A stretch of 64,000 nt of DNA, from positions 27,470 through 91,469 of the forward strand of contig JAUWYR010000002.1 of assembly GCA_030615745.1 (NCBI GenBank), given 5' to 3'. The notes beneath the pieces are model-generated. The model did not search any database. It saw only the letters and a program-made list of their open reading frames with translations, and had not been told where the DNA came from. The position numbers were made by a program, and so were the translations under genes. This document shows positions 9,080-18,046 of the stretch, piece after piece; position 1 is the stretch's first letter; every line of letters starts with the position of its first letter. The DNA is from Candidatus Zixiibacteriota bacterium. Lineage in GTDB: Bacteria > Zixibacteria > MSB-5A5 > SM23-73-2.

Positions 9080-10072
9080 ATGTCGAATCGAGTTTTAACT
9101 AAAAGTAAAATCTCTATAACACCAAAAGTTAAGTATGAGGAATACCTTCTTATAAATGGGAAAAGACAAGTTTTAGTTGAACGGGTAAATGATGGCTCGA
9201 TAATTAAACGTTTTGACAAGACTCCTTTACCTGAAAAAGCTACTGATGTTATCTGCCCGCATTTTCTTGAGTTGAAATGGGCTTACGGTTGTCCTTTTGA
9301 TTGTAGCTGGTGCTATCTTAAAGGGACCTTCAGATTTAGACCAGAAGGGATAAAACCAGCATTTAAGCCTCTGGAGAAAATTAAATCACATGTTGAGGCT
9401 TTTCTCGAACAAGTGGATACCCCGGAGATACTTAATACCGGTGAGATTGCAGATAGCCTGATGAAAGAGGATAAAATCTCTCCTTTCTCTAAGTTTATCA
9501 TCTCAATGTTTCAAAGACAAAATATTCATAAGGTTCTTTTTGTAACCAAATCAACTAATATAAAAAATCTTTTAGAGATATCCTCTAAGGGACAGGTTAT
9601 AATAAGTTTTAGCCTGAATGCAATACCTGCTGCGGAGAAGTGGGAAAAGAAAGCACCCCCTGTTAGCAAAAGGTTGGAGGCGGCAAGTAAACTTTACCAG
9701 GCAGGTTATGAAGTAAGAATAAGGATCGATCCCATTGTGCCGATTGATAATTGGCAGAGGTATTATTTACAACTCATAGATAAGATATTCTCAAAATTCA
9801 AACCATCACGAATTACCTTAGGAACTTTACGAGGACTTCAAAGCACACTTAATGGTACAAAAGACCATTCTTGGGTACATTTTCTAAAGGAAAAATCTAA
9901 CTGGGGAAAGAAGATTGACTTTACTACAAGATACAACTTGTATAAAACCATAATGAAACACCTTAGGGAAAACTTGAGCTACTCCGAGGTTGCCTTATGC
10001 AAGGAAACAATGGCAATGTGGGGAAAATTAGGAATGGACTGGCAAAACATAAGGTGTAATTGTATCTGGTAG
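9080..10072 (+). CDS. Radical SAM protein of the spore photoproduct lyase-like family
   Basis: A 330-residue protein with the radical SAM cluster motif C-x3-C-x2-C in YGCPFDCSWCYL (about residues 70-80). It also has ILNTGEIADSL, RIRIDPIVPI and LGTLRGLQ segments like those of SPL-family proteins, and a cysteine pair at the extreme C-terminus (CNCIW). SPL repairs UV spore photoproduct, but most relatives in non-spore formers are uncharacterised, so the substrate is unknown. It lies between a truncated and an intact mnmE and was probably brought in with that rearrangement. The ATG at 9080 follows the weak site AAGGGATAAAT. Confidence 0.8.
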   Translation: MSNRVLTKSKISITPKVKYEEYLLINGKRQVLVERVNDGSIIKRFDKTPLPEKATDVICPHFLELKWAYGCPFDCSWCYLKGTFRFRPEGIKPAFKPLEKIKSHVEAFLEQVDTPEILNTGEIADSLMKEDKISPFSKFIISMFQRQNIHKVLFVTKSTNIKNLLEISSKGQVIISFSLNAIPAAEKWEKKAPPVSKRLEAASKLYQAGYEVRIRIDPIVPIDNWQRYYLQLIDKIFSKFKPSRITLGTLRGLQSTLNGTKDHSWVHFLKEKSNWGKKIDFTTRYNLYKTIMKHLRENLSYSEVALCKETMAMWGKLGMDWQNIRCNCIW

Positions 10073-10227
10073 GAGTATTTCTTGAAGAACAGAAACGAGT
10101 ATAACCTTCATCGACGACCCTTTTCACTGCGTAGATAATCAAGAGAGCTTTTAGATAAATCAAAAAAGAAATTGAAGAGTTTATTGAAGAAAAAGATAAT
10201 TAAAACATCTCCTGATCAGCGTTTTTA

Positions 10228-11646
10228 ATGCAAGAGAACCAAATGAAAAAAAATTTCAAGTCGACATCTCTGGATGAAGATACTATTGCTGCTATCTCCA
10301 CACCACTGGGAGAAGGTGGATTAGGTGTTGTCAGGATCAGCGGCAGGGAGGCTTTCGTGATAGCTGATAAGATATTCAGGGGTAAAGTTAAGCCCTCAAA
10401 GGCACCCTCCCACACAGTTCACTATGGTAAGGTGGTTGTTCTGAATACAGATGAGGAGATAGATGAGGTTTTGTTAACTGTTATGCATCCGCCTAAAACT
10501 TATACTAAAGAACCTTTGGTGGAGATAAGCTCTCATGGAAGTTCTTTTATCTTGTATAAGATTTTAAATCAGGCAAAAGAGGCTGGAGCAAGATTGGCCA
10601 ATCCGGGAGAGTTCACCTTAAGAGCCTTTTTAAATGGGAGAATTGACTTAGCTCAGGCTGAGGCAGTGGCTGAGTTGATAAAAGCTAAGACTGATTTGAG
10701 TCTGAAAGTTGCTCTTTCACATCTCAAAGGAGAGCTATCTTTTAAACTCAATTCATTTCGAGAAAATCTGATTGAGATCTTAGCTAACTTAGAAGTTCAG
10801 ATCGACTTTCCTGAGGAGGATTTAGAGCCAAAGGATAAAGAATATATCTTAAAAGAGTTAGATAATATCAAAGGTGGTATCGATAAGTTATTGGATACAT
10901 ACGATGAAGGCAAGATTCTAAAGGATGGATTAAGGGTAGTGATAGTTGGAAAGCCGAATGTTGGTAAGTCCAGCCTTTTGAATGCTTTATTAAAGGAGGA
11001 AAGGGCAATTGTAACACCAGTTCCAGGAACAACAAGGGATGTGATATCAGAAGATGCTAATTTCAAAGGTGTTCCAGTAAGACTTTTTGATACAGCTGGT
11101 TTTAGAGTATCTAAAGATACAATTGAGGCAGAAGGGATAAAAAGGACAAAGCTTGAGATAGGAAAAGCAGATATGATCTTGTGGGTAGTGGATGCTTCCA
11201 GTGGTCTTGATAAAGATGAGCTCGAATTGGAAAAGCAGATCGAAAGTTTCAAGCATGTGGTGGTATTAAATAAGATAGATTTAGGCTCTGAGGATTCGAT
11301 TTCAAAGCTTTTGGATAGATTTGAAAATAAAATCTACAAAGAAATATGCGCGATAAAAAGAGAGGGAATTGAAGATTTGATTGACGCAGTTGCAAAAGAA
11401 GCCATAACTTTTGATAGGGATGCAAATGGCGATGTGGTCTTATCCAATTTTCGTCACAAAGATGCTTTGCTAAGGTCAAAGGAGGGCTTATCAAAGGCAA
11501 AAAAATCTTTAACTGAAAAGTTAAGCCTTGAGTTTATTGCCTTAGATTTAAGAATAGCCTTAGATGCCATAGGTGAGATAATAGGAAAAACAGTAACAGA
11601 GGATATTTTGAATAAGATATTCTCAGATTTCTGCGTTGGGAAATAG
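10228..11646 (+). CDS. mnmE: tRNA modification GTPase MnmE
   Basis: A full-length MnmE of 472 residues. The N-terminal tetrahydrofolate-binding domain includes PGEFTLRAFLNGRIDLAQAE. The G domain has P-loop GKPNVGKS (about 241-248), the switch region GTTRD, DTAG (about 288-291) and NKID. The C-terminal FCVGK carries the family's catalytic cysteine. With MnmG it makes the cmnm5U34 modification in certain tRNAs. Residues 1-18 (MQENQMKKNFKSTSLDED) are a little longer than usual. Homology with the 8842 stub begins at about residue 17. mnmG follows after one intervening gene. Confidence 0.97.
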   Translation: MQENQMKKNFKSTSLDEDTIAAISTPLGEGGLGVVRISGREAFVIADKIFRGKVKPSKAPSHTVHYGKVVVLNTDEEIDEVLLTVMHPPKTYTKEPLVEISSHGSSFILYKILNQAKEAGARLANPGEFTLRAFLNGRIDLAQAEAVAELIKAKTDLSLKVALSHLKGELSFKLNSFRENLIEILANLEVQIDFPEEDLEPKDKEYILKELDNIKGGIDKLLDTYDEGKILKDGLRVVIVGKPNVGKSSLLNALLKEERAIVTPVPGTTRDVISEDANFKGVPVRLFDTAGFRVSKDTIEAEGIKRTKLEIGKADMILWVVDASSGLDKDELELEKQIESFKHVVVLNKIDLGSEDSISKLLDRFENKIYKEICAIKREGIEDLIDAVAKEAITFDRDANGDVVLSNFRHKDALLRSKEGLSKAKKSLTEKLSLEFIALDLRIALDAIGEIIGKTVTEDILNKIFSDFCVGK

Positions 11647-11691
11647 AAGGGAATTACAGCGTTCAAATTTATCCAATAAGATGAAAAAGTT

Positions 11692-14055
11692 ATGTTAAAA
11701 AAGATTGATCTCTTTATTTGCCTGATTATCTTTTTGCTTTTAAAATTTAACTTATGTTTTTCTCAAAATAATGTAATTGAGGATGGATTAAAACTATACG
11801 AAAAGCTTAAAGGTCTGAGTTTAGATGATTCGAAAATAGCAGAAGTAGTTGATTTATCTATTAAAAAAGATGTTGCTACTTTTAATTTAAATAGAGGGAA
11901 GATATATTTTTTAAAGCCTTTTTTGGAGAAAATCACAGGTTTTGTTTTCATCGGAGAGGGGACATTTGAGTTTACCCCGCCTACTGAGATCGAGAAATAT
12001 CAATTGGAAAGGTTTACCAAAACAAGAAAGTTGAATCTGAAGTTTACCCAAGCTTATTTCAGATTTACAGACAACACCGTAGAGGAATTCGAAGGCAAAT
12101 TACGATTAGCCTCAGGAGAGATTGAAAGTAGAGCAAAAAAGATTTTAAAGGATGGGCAAAAAAGGGCTTTGAGGAAATTAAAAGAGAATTTGAATGTTAG
12201 GATTTTAAAAGACCTTTGTGAAGAATCTTCAAATGGATTTTTCTACTGTGATATTTTTCCTAAAGATGAAAGTAGGGTGTTTTTCAGCTATTACCCAGAT
12301 GAGTTTGAGGAAGTATTATTGAAAAGAGAGAGTCCGGGTGAAATAAGCCAGACAGATGTTGTTTGTTCATTTCATAAAAAATCCGAAGGACTCTTCGAGA
12401 AGGATTATGAGAAAAGATTCCCAACAGATGAAACGGATGAAACAGATGATAAGGATGAAATAAGGATTGAAAATTATAAGATGGATGTTAAGATAAAGGC
12501 TTCAGGTGAACTGGAAGCAGAGGTGGAGATAGCTCTTATCCCTCTTTTAGATGGGATTAGGGTTTTGAAATTCTATTTAAGTGATAAACTTAAAGTAAAA
12601 GAGGTAAAGGACGAAAATGGAGATTCTTTGGGTTTTATTCGTGAGAAAAATCTTTACGACCTTTTTGTGATTTTACAAAAGCCTTTGGAAAAAGAAAAAA
12701 AACTTAAGCTTTTCTTTAAATATTCAGGAGATGTCTTGGACCAGAACTGGTATGGGGATTATTATATAAAATCGACGACTTACTGGTATCCGAGGTATGG
12801 GTATTTTACCAGGTCAAGTTATGATTTAACTTTCCGAACGCCCGAACAGTATAAGTTCGTCTCCATTGGAAAGAAGAAAAAAGAGAAAAAAGAGGGTGAG
12901 TATCTTATAACTTCATGGAAAGAGGATTTTCCAGTATCAGTTGCATCTTTTAACATGGGTAACTTCGATATATACGAGATGAAACATAAGGGTTTGCCAG
13001 ATGTGAAAGTCTTTTATGTAGAGGAAAGCCACAGGAGATTTACTCAGGATTTTAACAGATATCTGGCTAAGTATGATCTTTCAGCTGACATAATGACACG
13101 TGGCGCTCATATGAAGGAGAATATCGGTGCGGATGTTACAAACAGTATAAATTTCTTTCAAAAAACATATGGAAAGCTCCCCTTTTCCAAGATCGCGGCA
13201 ACTGAGATCCCGGCATCTTATGGTCAGGGCTTTCCGGGTCTTTTACATCTTTCCTGGGGAAGTTTTCAAAAGGAGGAGGAGTTCAAGCTTGAAGCATTCA
13301 GAGCACACGAGGTCTCCCATCAGTGGTGGGGTCATATAGTTGGCTGGAAAACATATCATGACCTCTGGTTATGCGAAGGTTTTGCTGAGTATTCTGGTTT
13401 ATGGTTTGCCCAGCTTTCAACCAAGGATAACAAAAAATTTTTCACGGAGCTCGAATCTTTTAGAAAGGATATTTTAGGAAAAGGGAATCCTTACTCAGAT
13501 GGTTCAAAAGCAGGTCCTTTGTGGCTCGGATACCGGCTCGATTCCTCAAAATCAAAAGACTACGTAACCTTGGTATATGAGAAAGGTGCTTATATTTTGC
13601 ATATGTTGAGGAATATGATGATCGATTTTTCAAATTTCAGCGATGATAAATTCAAAGACATGATGAAGGATTTTGTTAAAACCTATTATGGTAAAGATGC
13701 GAGCACCGGGGATTTCAAAAAGATAGTTGATAAACATACAGGCGAGGATATGTCCTGGTTTTTCGACCAGTGGGTTTACGGCACTGAGATTCCAAAATAC
13801 ACTTATTCATATTCAATAGACAATGTTGATAATAAATTTCAAGTTACCATCAGGGTTAAGCAAAAGAATGTTTCACCCAACTTCAAGATGCCGGTTCCTA
13901 TTGTAGTTGTTTTTAAAGATGAATCATATTCTATATTCAGGATAATGGTTGACAAGCCAAAAGATGAGATTAAATTACCTTTGGTGGAAAAAGAGGTAAA
14001 AGAGGTTGTTTTCAATCCTTTTCATTCGGTTTTGTGTGAGGTGGAAAAAGAGTAG
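11692..14055 (+). CDS. Secreted M1-family (gluzincin) metallopeptidase
   Basis: A 787-residue protein with an N-terminal signal peptide (hydrophobic 7-23, cleavage near CFSQ). The C-terminal half has the zinc site HEVSH at 539-543 and the third ligand Glu562 in WLCEGFAEY, exactly the HExxH-x18-E spacing of M1 aminopeptidases. The usual GxMEN exopeptidase motif is not obvious (ASYGQGFPGLLHLSW occurs there), so strict aminopeptidase activity is uncertain. Around residue 230 a family B repeat is translated (SEGLFEKD), followed by a low-complexity stretch DETDETDDKDE that resembles family C repeats. It interrupts the usual mnmE-mnmG neighbourhood. Confidence 0.88.
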   Translation: MLKKIDLFICLIIFLLLKFNLCFSQNNVIEDGLKLYEKLKGLSLDDSKIAEVVDLSIKKDVATFNLNRGKIYFLKPFLEKITGFVFIGEGTFEFTPPTEIEKYQLERFTKTRKLNLKFTQAYFRFTDNTVEEFEGKLRLASGEIESRAKKILKDGQKRALRKLKENLNVRILKDLCEESSNGFFYCDIFPKDESRVFFSYYPDEFEEVLLKRESPGEISQTDVVCSFHKKSEGLFEKDYEKRFPTDETDETDDKDEIRIENYKMDVKIKASGELEAEVEIALIPLLDGIRVLKFYLSDKLKVKEVKDENGDSLGFIREKNLYDLFVILQKPLEKEKKLKLFFKYSGDVLDQNWYGDYYIKSTTYWYPRYGYFTRSSYDLTFRTPEQYKFVSIGKKKKEKKEGEYLITSWKEDFPVSVASFNMGNFDIYEMKHKGLPDVKVFYVEESHRRFTQDFNRYLAKYDLSADIMTRGAHMKENIGADVTNSINFFQKTYGKLPFSKIAATEIPASYGQGFPGLLHLSWGSFQKEEEFKLEAFRAHEVSHQWWGHIVGWKTYHDLWLCEGFAEYSGLWFAQLSTKDNKKFFTELESFRKDILGKGNPYSDGSKAGPLWLGYRLDSSKSKDYVTLVYEKGAYILHMLRNMMIDFSNFSDDKFKDMMKDFVKTYYGKDASTGDFKKIVDKHTGEDMSWFFDQWVYGTEIPKYTYSYSIDNVDNKFQVTIRVKQKNVSPNFKMPVPIVVVFKDESYSIFRIMVDKPKDEIKLPLVEKEVKEVVFNPFHSVLCEVEKE
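12382..12399. repeat. Interspersed repeat family B inside the M1 peptidase gene
   Basis: TCCGAAGGACTCTTCGAG, in frame. The identical 18-mer occurs at 20849 inside another gene. Confidence 0.75.
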
Positions 14056-14106
14056 GTCAAAAACTTCTTATGTTAGTCAAGGGTGCTCTCACACTTGACC
14101 ATATGA

Positions 14107-14260
14107 GGATCGGGGTAAGGTACCCCGATCCAACAAGAATGGACAGATAAGTCTTTAAAGTTGGTTCGGGAATTGCCTGTCCGGCCAGGAAATTCCCGAA
14201 CCTAAGATTCCTGCGGGAAATCCCCCGCCTTTGGCGGGGTCTTGACGACAATTCCCGCAG
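14107..14260. repeat. Cluster of three hairpin repeats before mnmG
   Basis: Three hairpins in a row. The first is GGATCGGGGTA/TACCCCGATCC at 14107-14131. The second is GGTTCGGGAATT/AATTCCCGAACC at 14163-14202, whose loop is the family D core GCCTGTCCGGCCAGG. The third is CTGCGGGAAAT/ATTCCCGCAG at 14211-14260, with a CCCCGCC-TTT-GGCGGGG arm and GTCTTGACGACAA. The third is closely related, in inverse orientation, to the hairpin at 58090. Confidence 0.8.
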
Positions 14261-14317
14261 AAACAAAACAAATTGTTTTAGGATTTCGTAGAGCATATTA
14301 AAACTCGCTAAGAAGTA

Positions 14318-16180
14318 ATGATCACCTACGAGGAAAAATTTGACATAATAGTTGTTGGAGCTGGGCATGCAGGGTGTGAGGCGGCTTTGGCTTGTGCGCG
14401 GATGGGGTGCAAGACTTTGCTTTTGACCTCGAATAAGGAGACCATTGCCCAGATGTCCTGCAATCCTGCTGTTGGTGGACTGGCTAAGGGTCAGCTGGTT
14501 AAGGAGATCGATGCACTAGGCGGAGAGATGGGTTTTATAACTGATAAAGCAGGAATACAGTTCAAGACTTTGAATAAGAAAAAAGGACCTGCTGTTTGGT
14601 CTTCTCGGGCTCAATGTGATAGAGTCTTATATAGAGTTTATATGAGAGAATCCTTAGAAAATCAGAAAAATTTATGGCTTAAACAGGCGATAGTCACAGA
14701 GGTTCTTATTGATAATGGAAAGGCAAAAGGGATTTTGACAAATATAAATAGTGCTTATTTATCCGATGTTGTCATTTTGGTTTGCGGGACTTTTTTAAAT
14801 GGATTGATTCATATAGGCTTAGAAAACTTCCCCGCCGGAAGGGCAGGTGAGTTTCCTTCTTTGACCTTATCAGATAAGCTTAAAGAATATGGATTTGAAG
14901 TAGGAAGATTAAAAACAGGAACACCTCCGAGATTAGATGGAAAAACAATAGATTTTTCCAAAACAATTCCTCAATATGGTGATGAAAATCCTAAGCCCTT
15001 TTCTCTAAAAACAAAAAAACTGCCAGAAAGGCATTATCTATGCCATTTGACACATACAAATGGAGAGACTCATAAGATAATATTAGCAAATTTGGACAGG
15101 TCACCACTATATAGTGGAGTAATAAAAGGAATTGGCCCAAGATATTGCCCTTCCATCGAGGATAAGGTTGTAAAATTCAGGGGAAAACCAAGACATCAGC
15201 TATTCTTAGAACCTGAAGGTGAAAATACAACAGAATATTATGTCAATGGTTTTGCAACATCTTTATCTGAAGATGTTCAATTAAAAGCGATAAGAACAGT
15301 TTCCGGTTTGGAAAAAGTTGAGATGACACGTCCAGGATACGCAATAGAATACGATTTTTTCCCTCCCACTCAATTGAATCCAACACTGGAGACGAAATTG
15401 GTTGAAAACCTCTTCTTTGCCGGTCAGATAAATGGAACCTCGGGTTACGAGGAAGCAGGTGCTCAGGGGATAATGGCTGGAATAAATGCGGTCTTGAAAT
15501 TGAGAAAAAAACCACCTTTTGTTTTAAAGAGGTGCGAAGCTTATATCGGGGTTTTAATCGATGATCTGGTCACAAAAGGGACAAAAGAGCCATATCGTAT
15601 GTTCACCTCCAGAGCAGAGCATAGATTGGTCTTAAGAGAGGATAATGCAGATCAGAGATTGCTCGAATACGGCTATAAGTTCGGTTTGGTCTCAGAAAAG
15701 ATATACCTTGAGTTCAAAAAGAGGAAGGGAATAATAGAAAATGAGAAGAAGAGATTAAAAAAGGTGAAAGTCTCGGTTTCTGTGTTTGGTAAGTTAACAG
15801 AGGATATGGAAAATCACAAAAGGGTTTCTTTAGCCTATGCTTTGAAAATCCCGGATATAACTTACAAAGACCTTGCTAAAATTGATAAGGATTCAAAAGA
15901 GGTTCCTCAAAGGATTGCTGAGCAGGTTGAGTTAGAAATAAAGTATGAGGGATATATCAAAAGGCAAAACCAGGAGATTGAGAAGTTCAAGCGATTAGAA
16001 TCGATGCTCATACCCCCGGATTTCAAGTATGATGAACTTACCGGTTTCAAGCATGAAGCAAAAGAAAAGCTCAAAGATGTTAATCCGATCTCAGTTGGTC
16101 AAGCATCCAGGATTTCCGGTGTTTCACCAGGCGATATTGCGGTTTTGATGGTTCATTTAAAGAAGTTTTTATCGAAATGA
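14318..16180 (+). CDS. mnmG: tRNA uridine-5-carboxymethylaminomethyl modification enzyme MnmG
   Basis: A full-length 620-residue FAD enzyme, partner of MnmE. The N-terminal dinucleotide-binding motif is GAGHAGCEAAL (about 14-24). The family segments MSCNPAVGGLAKGQLVKEID, GTFLNGLIHIG, TGTPPRLDG and FAGQINGTSGYEEAGAQG follow. The C-terminal helical domain ends ISRISGVSPGDIAVL-like (read here as ASRISGVSPGDIAVLMVHL). The ATG at 14318 gives the standard start. It is preceded by a dense hairpin cluster rather than by mnmE directly. Confidence 0.97.
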   Translation: MITYEEKFDIIVVGAGHAGCEAALACARMGCKTLLLTSNKETIAQMSCNPAVGGLAKGQLVKEIDALGGEMGFITDKAGIQFKTLNKKKGPAVWSSRAQCDRVLYRVYMRESLENQKNLWLKQAIVTEVLIDNGKAKGILTNINSAYLSDVVILVCGTFLNGLIHIGLENFPAGRAGEFPSLTLSDKLKEYGFEVGRLKTGTPPRLDGKTIDFSKTIPQYGDENPKPFSLKTKKLPERHYLCHLTHTNGETHKIILANLDRSPLYSGVIKGIGPRYCPSIEDKVVKFRGKPRHQLFLEPEGENTTEYYVNGFATSLSEDVQLKAIRTVSGLEKVEMTRPGYAIEYDFFPPTQLNPTLETKLVENLFFAGQINGTSGYEEAGAQGIMAGINAVLKLRKKPPFVLKRCEAYIGVLIDDLVTKGTKEPYRMFTSRAEHRLVLREDNADQRLLEYGYKFGLVSEKIYLEFKKRKGIIENEKKRLKKVKVSVSVFGKLTEDMENHKRVSLAYALKIPDITYKDLAKIDKDSKEVPQRIAEQVELEIKYEGYIKRQNQEIEKFKRLESMLIPPDFKYDELTGFKHEAKEKLKDVNPISVGQASRISGVSPGDIAVLMVHLKKFLSK

Positions 16181-16216
16181 GAGTTGATTCAATGTTAATC
16201 GATTTGTTACCCTATT

Positions 16217-16293
16217 TGTCATTGCGAGCGTTAGCGAAGCAATCTCATCAAACTCAAAAGATTGCTTCGGGACTTTCGCCCCCCGCAATGACA
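16217..16293. repeat. REP-like inverted repeat (TGTCATTGCG...CGCAATGACA)
   Basis: It starts TGTCATTGCGAG, has AAGCAATCT and AGATTGCTTCGG arms, and ends CGCAATGACA. Related elements lie at 43789-43868 and 60277-60345. Confidence 0.85.
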
Positions 16294-16303
16294 GGCTAAA
16301 ATA

Positions 16304-16322
16304 TGCGGAAGCATCAAGAGAT
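16304..16322. repeat. Degenerate family A repeat
   Basis: TGCGGAAGCATCAAGAGAT shares the CATCAAGAGAT end with the better copies. Confidence 0.55.
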
Positions 16323-16346
16323 AATGTTATTTTGGAAACATTTCAC

Positions 16347-16496
16347 CAGAGCCATAAAGGATCCCTGGTCGGGCAGGCAATGTGGGTTAAATAAGCCCCA
16401 CCTTATGGGCAAGGTGGGGATACGATGATATTTTGCGTAGCGGAGGGTTTATCCCTCCGATGCAGAGCCATAAAGGCTCCCTGGCCGGACAGGCTG
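16347..16496. repeat. Pair of 34-bp family D direct repeats
   Basis: Both begin CAGAGCCATAAAGG. One continues CCCTGGTCGGGCAGGCA and the other CCCTGGCCGGACAGGCT. The same core recurs inside pyrK (48421) and, inverted, at 14175. Confidence 0.8.
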
Positions 16497-16523
16497 CTAC
16501 GCGATTAATTAGATTAGCTTAAT

Positions 16524-16539
16524 TGTTTCACGTGAAACA
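16524..16539. promoter_or_regulatory. parS: parS centromere site for ParB
   Basis: TGTTTCACGTGAAACA, a perfect copy of the 16-bp bacterial parS consensus. It lies within an 18-bp palindrome at 16523-16540. It sits just before rsmG and about 1.5 kb upstream of parB, whose product should bind here and spread to organise the origin region. Confidence 0.95.
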
Positions 16540-16552
16540 AACTTATCTCTTG

Positions 16553-17206
16553 ATGGGTACCCATCTCAAAAAATTTCAAAAAGCCTGTAAATCTCTTGAA
16601 ATAGAGCTGACCGAGGAGCATTTAGATAAATTCAAACTATATTCAAAAGAACTTGCAAAGTGGAATGAAAAAATTAATCTTATCTCAAGAAAATCTGATA
16701 CACCAAAAGATATTTATAGACATTTCCTCGATTCCCTTTTAATACTCAATGCTATAAAGATTCCTTTTCAAACGAATTTATTAGATTTAGGCTCAGGAGC
16801 AGGCTTTCCAGGCCTCCCTTTAAAAATCTTAAGAAAAGATATATTTTTGATCCTCTTAGAATCAAAAAGGAAAAAGGCTTTTTTTCTCGAACATATAGTT
16901 GACATCTTAAACCTAAAAAATACAAATGTGATAAACCAGAGAGCAGAAGAGTTGAGCTTAAATTCAGATTATATTGAAAAATATGATTTGACAACAGCAA
17001 GATTATTAGGGAAATTAGATAAGATAACCAAAATTGCTCACTCTTTTTTAAAAGTCGGAGGACTTTTAGTCTGCTATAAAGGAAAATCAGTTGAAGAGGA
17101 GTTAAAAAAACTCTCAAAAGACTTTGAGCTTGAAAAGAAATTCCTTTACGAAAACTCTGTGTTTGGCTTGCAAAGAAATTTGATTATTTTAAAAAAAATC
17201 AAATAA
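16553..17206 (+). CDS. rsmG: 16S rRNA (guanine-527-N7) methyltransferase RsmG
   Basis: A 217-residue SAM-dependent enzyme. The SAM-binding segment is NLLDLGSGAGFPGLPLKI. The family segments WNEKINLISR and HFLDSLLIL precede it. I place the start at the ATG at 16553 (MGTHLKKFQ). The frame is open from a TTG at 16523, whose translation would be MFHVKQ, that is, the parS palindrome read as protein. A start there cannot be excluded. parA follows 63 bp later. Confidence 0.94.
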   Translation: MGTHLKKFQKACKSLEIELTEEHLDKFKLYSKELAKWNEKINLISRKSDTPKDIYRHFLDSLLILNAIKIPFQTNLLDLGSGAGFPGLPLKILRKDIFLILLESKRKKAFFLEHIVDILNLKNTNVINQRAEELSLNSDYIEKYDLTTARLLGKLDKITKIAHSFLKVGGLLVCYKGKSVEEELKKLSKDFELEKKFLYENSVFGLQRNLIILKKIK

Positions 17207-17269
17207 ACTTCTTGCTTTTTCAAAAAAAATATTTTATAAAAATGAAAACTTATAAAGCGAGAGGAAATT

Positions 17270-18046
17270 TTGGCGAAGGTTATTGCTATTGCCAATCAGA
17301 AAGGGGGAATGGGAAAGACCACAACAGCGGTAAACCTCTCAGCCTGCTTTGCCATTTCGGAGAAAAAAACCCTTTTGGTGGATTGTGACCCTCAGGCTAA
17401 TGCAACAAGTGGATTGGGGATTGATAAAAACAATCTGAGAATCTCTGTCTACGATGTCCTGATAGAAAAGCTACCAGCACAAGATGCTATATTGAAAACA
17501 GAGCTCCCACTTTTGGAGATTTTACCCTCCAATATCAATTTAGTTGGAGCAGAGATTGAGCTGGTGAATGTTACGGGTAGGGAAAAAAGATTGAGATCCA
17601 AACTTGAGCCTTTGAAAAATCTTTATGATTTTATCTTATTAGATACTCCTCCCTCTTTAGGTCTTTTAACCATAAATACCTTAACTTCTGCTGATTCCGT
17701 TTTAATCCCTATCCAGTGCGAATATTATGCATTGGAAGGTTTGGGTCAACTTCTGAATACAATATCTCTGGTTAAAAAAAATTTAAATTCTAACCTCGAA
17801 ATCGAGGGTGTCCTTTTAACTATGTATGACTTAAGGCTCAATTTATCAAAGCAGGTTGCAGAAGAGGCGAAAAAGTATTTTGGAGATAAAATTTTTAATA
17901 CGGTTATTAAAAGGAATGTCAGATTATCAGAGGCTCCGAGTTTTGGCAAGCCTATTATATTATATGACATCCAATCAACCGGAGCTTTTAACTATATAAA
18001 ATTAGCAAAGGAGATCTTAGACCATGACCAGGCAAGCATTGGGTAG
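17270..18046 (+). CDS. parA: Chromosome partitioning ATPase ParA (Soj)
   Basis: A 258-residue ParA/MinD-type ATPase with the deviant Walker A motif KGGMGKTT (11-18), the [13 protein letters not shown] segment and the Walker B-like LLDTPPSLG. It moves ParB-parS complexes on the nucleoid. It begins with TTG at 17270, giving [12 protein letters not shown] directly after the start. A purine-rich GAGAGGAAA lies upstream. The coding region overlaps parB by 23 bp, a coupled parAB operon next to parS. Confidence 0.96.
   Translation: MAKVIAIANQKGGMGKTTTAVNLSACFAISEKKTLLVDCDPQANATSGLGIDKNNLRISVYDVLIEKLPAQDAILKTELPLLEILPSNINLVGAEIELVNVTGREKRLRSKLEPLKNLYDFILLDTPPSLGLLTINTLTSADSVLIPIQCEYYALEGLGQLLNTISLVKKNLNSNLEIEGVLLTMYDLRLNLSKQVAEEAKKYFGDKIFNTVIKRNVRLSEAPSFGKPIILYDIQSTGAFNYIKLAKEILDHDQASIG

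Larger units (their letters stand above)
16181..16522. other. Repeat-filled gap between mnmG and rsmG
   Basis: No gene. It holds a REP-like element (16217-16293), a degenerate family A copy (16304-16322), two direct copies of a 34-bp family D unit (16347-16380 and 16463-16496) and two short hairpins between them (CCCCACCTT/AAGGTGGGG at 16396-16419 and CGGAGGG/CCCTCCG at 16441-16459). Confidence 0.8.

Noticed and set aside
16523..16552. N-terminal extension MFHVKQTYLL of RsmG from a TTG start
   Set aside because: It is the translated parS palindrome, and the ATG at 16553 is a better start. Not excluded, but not chosen.
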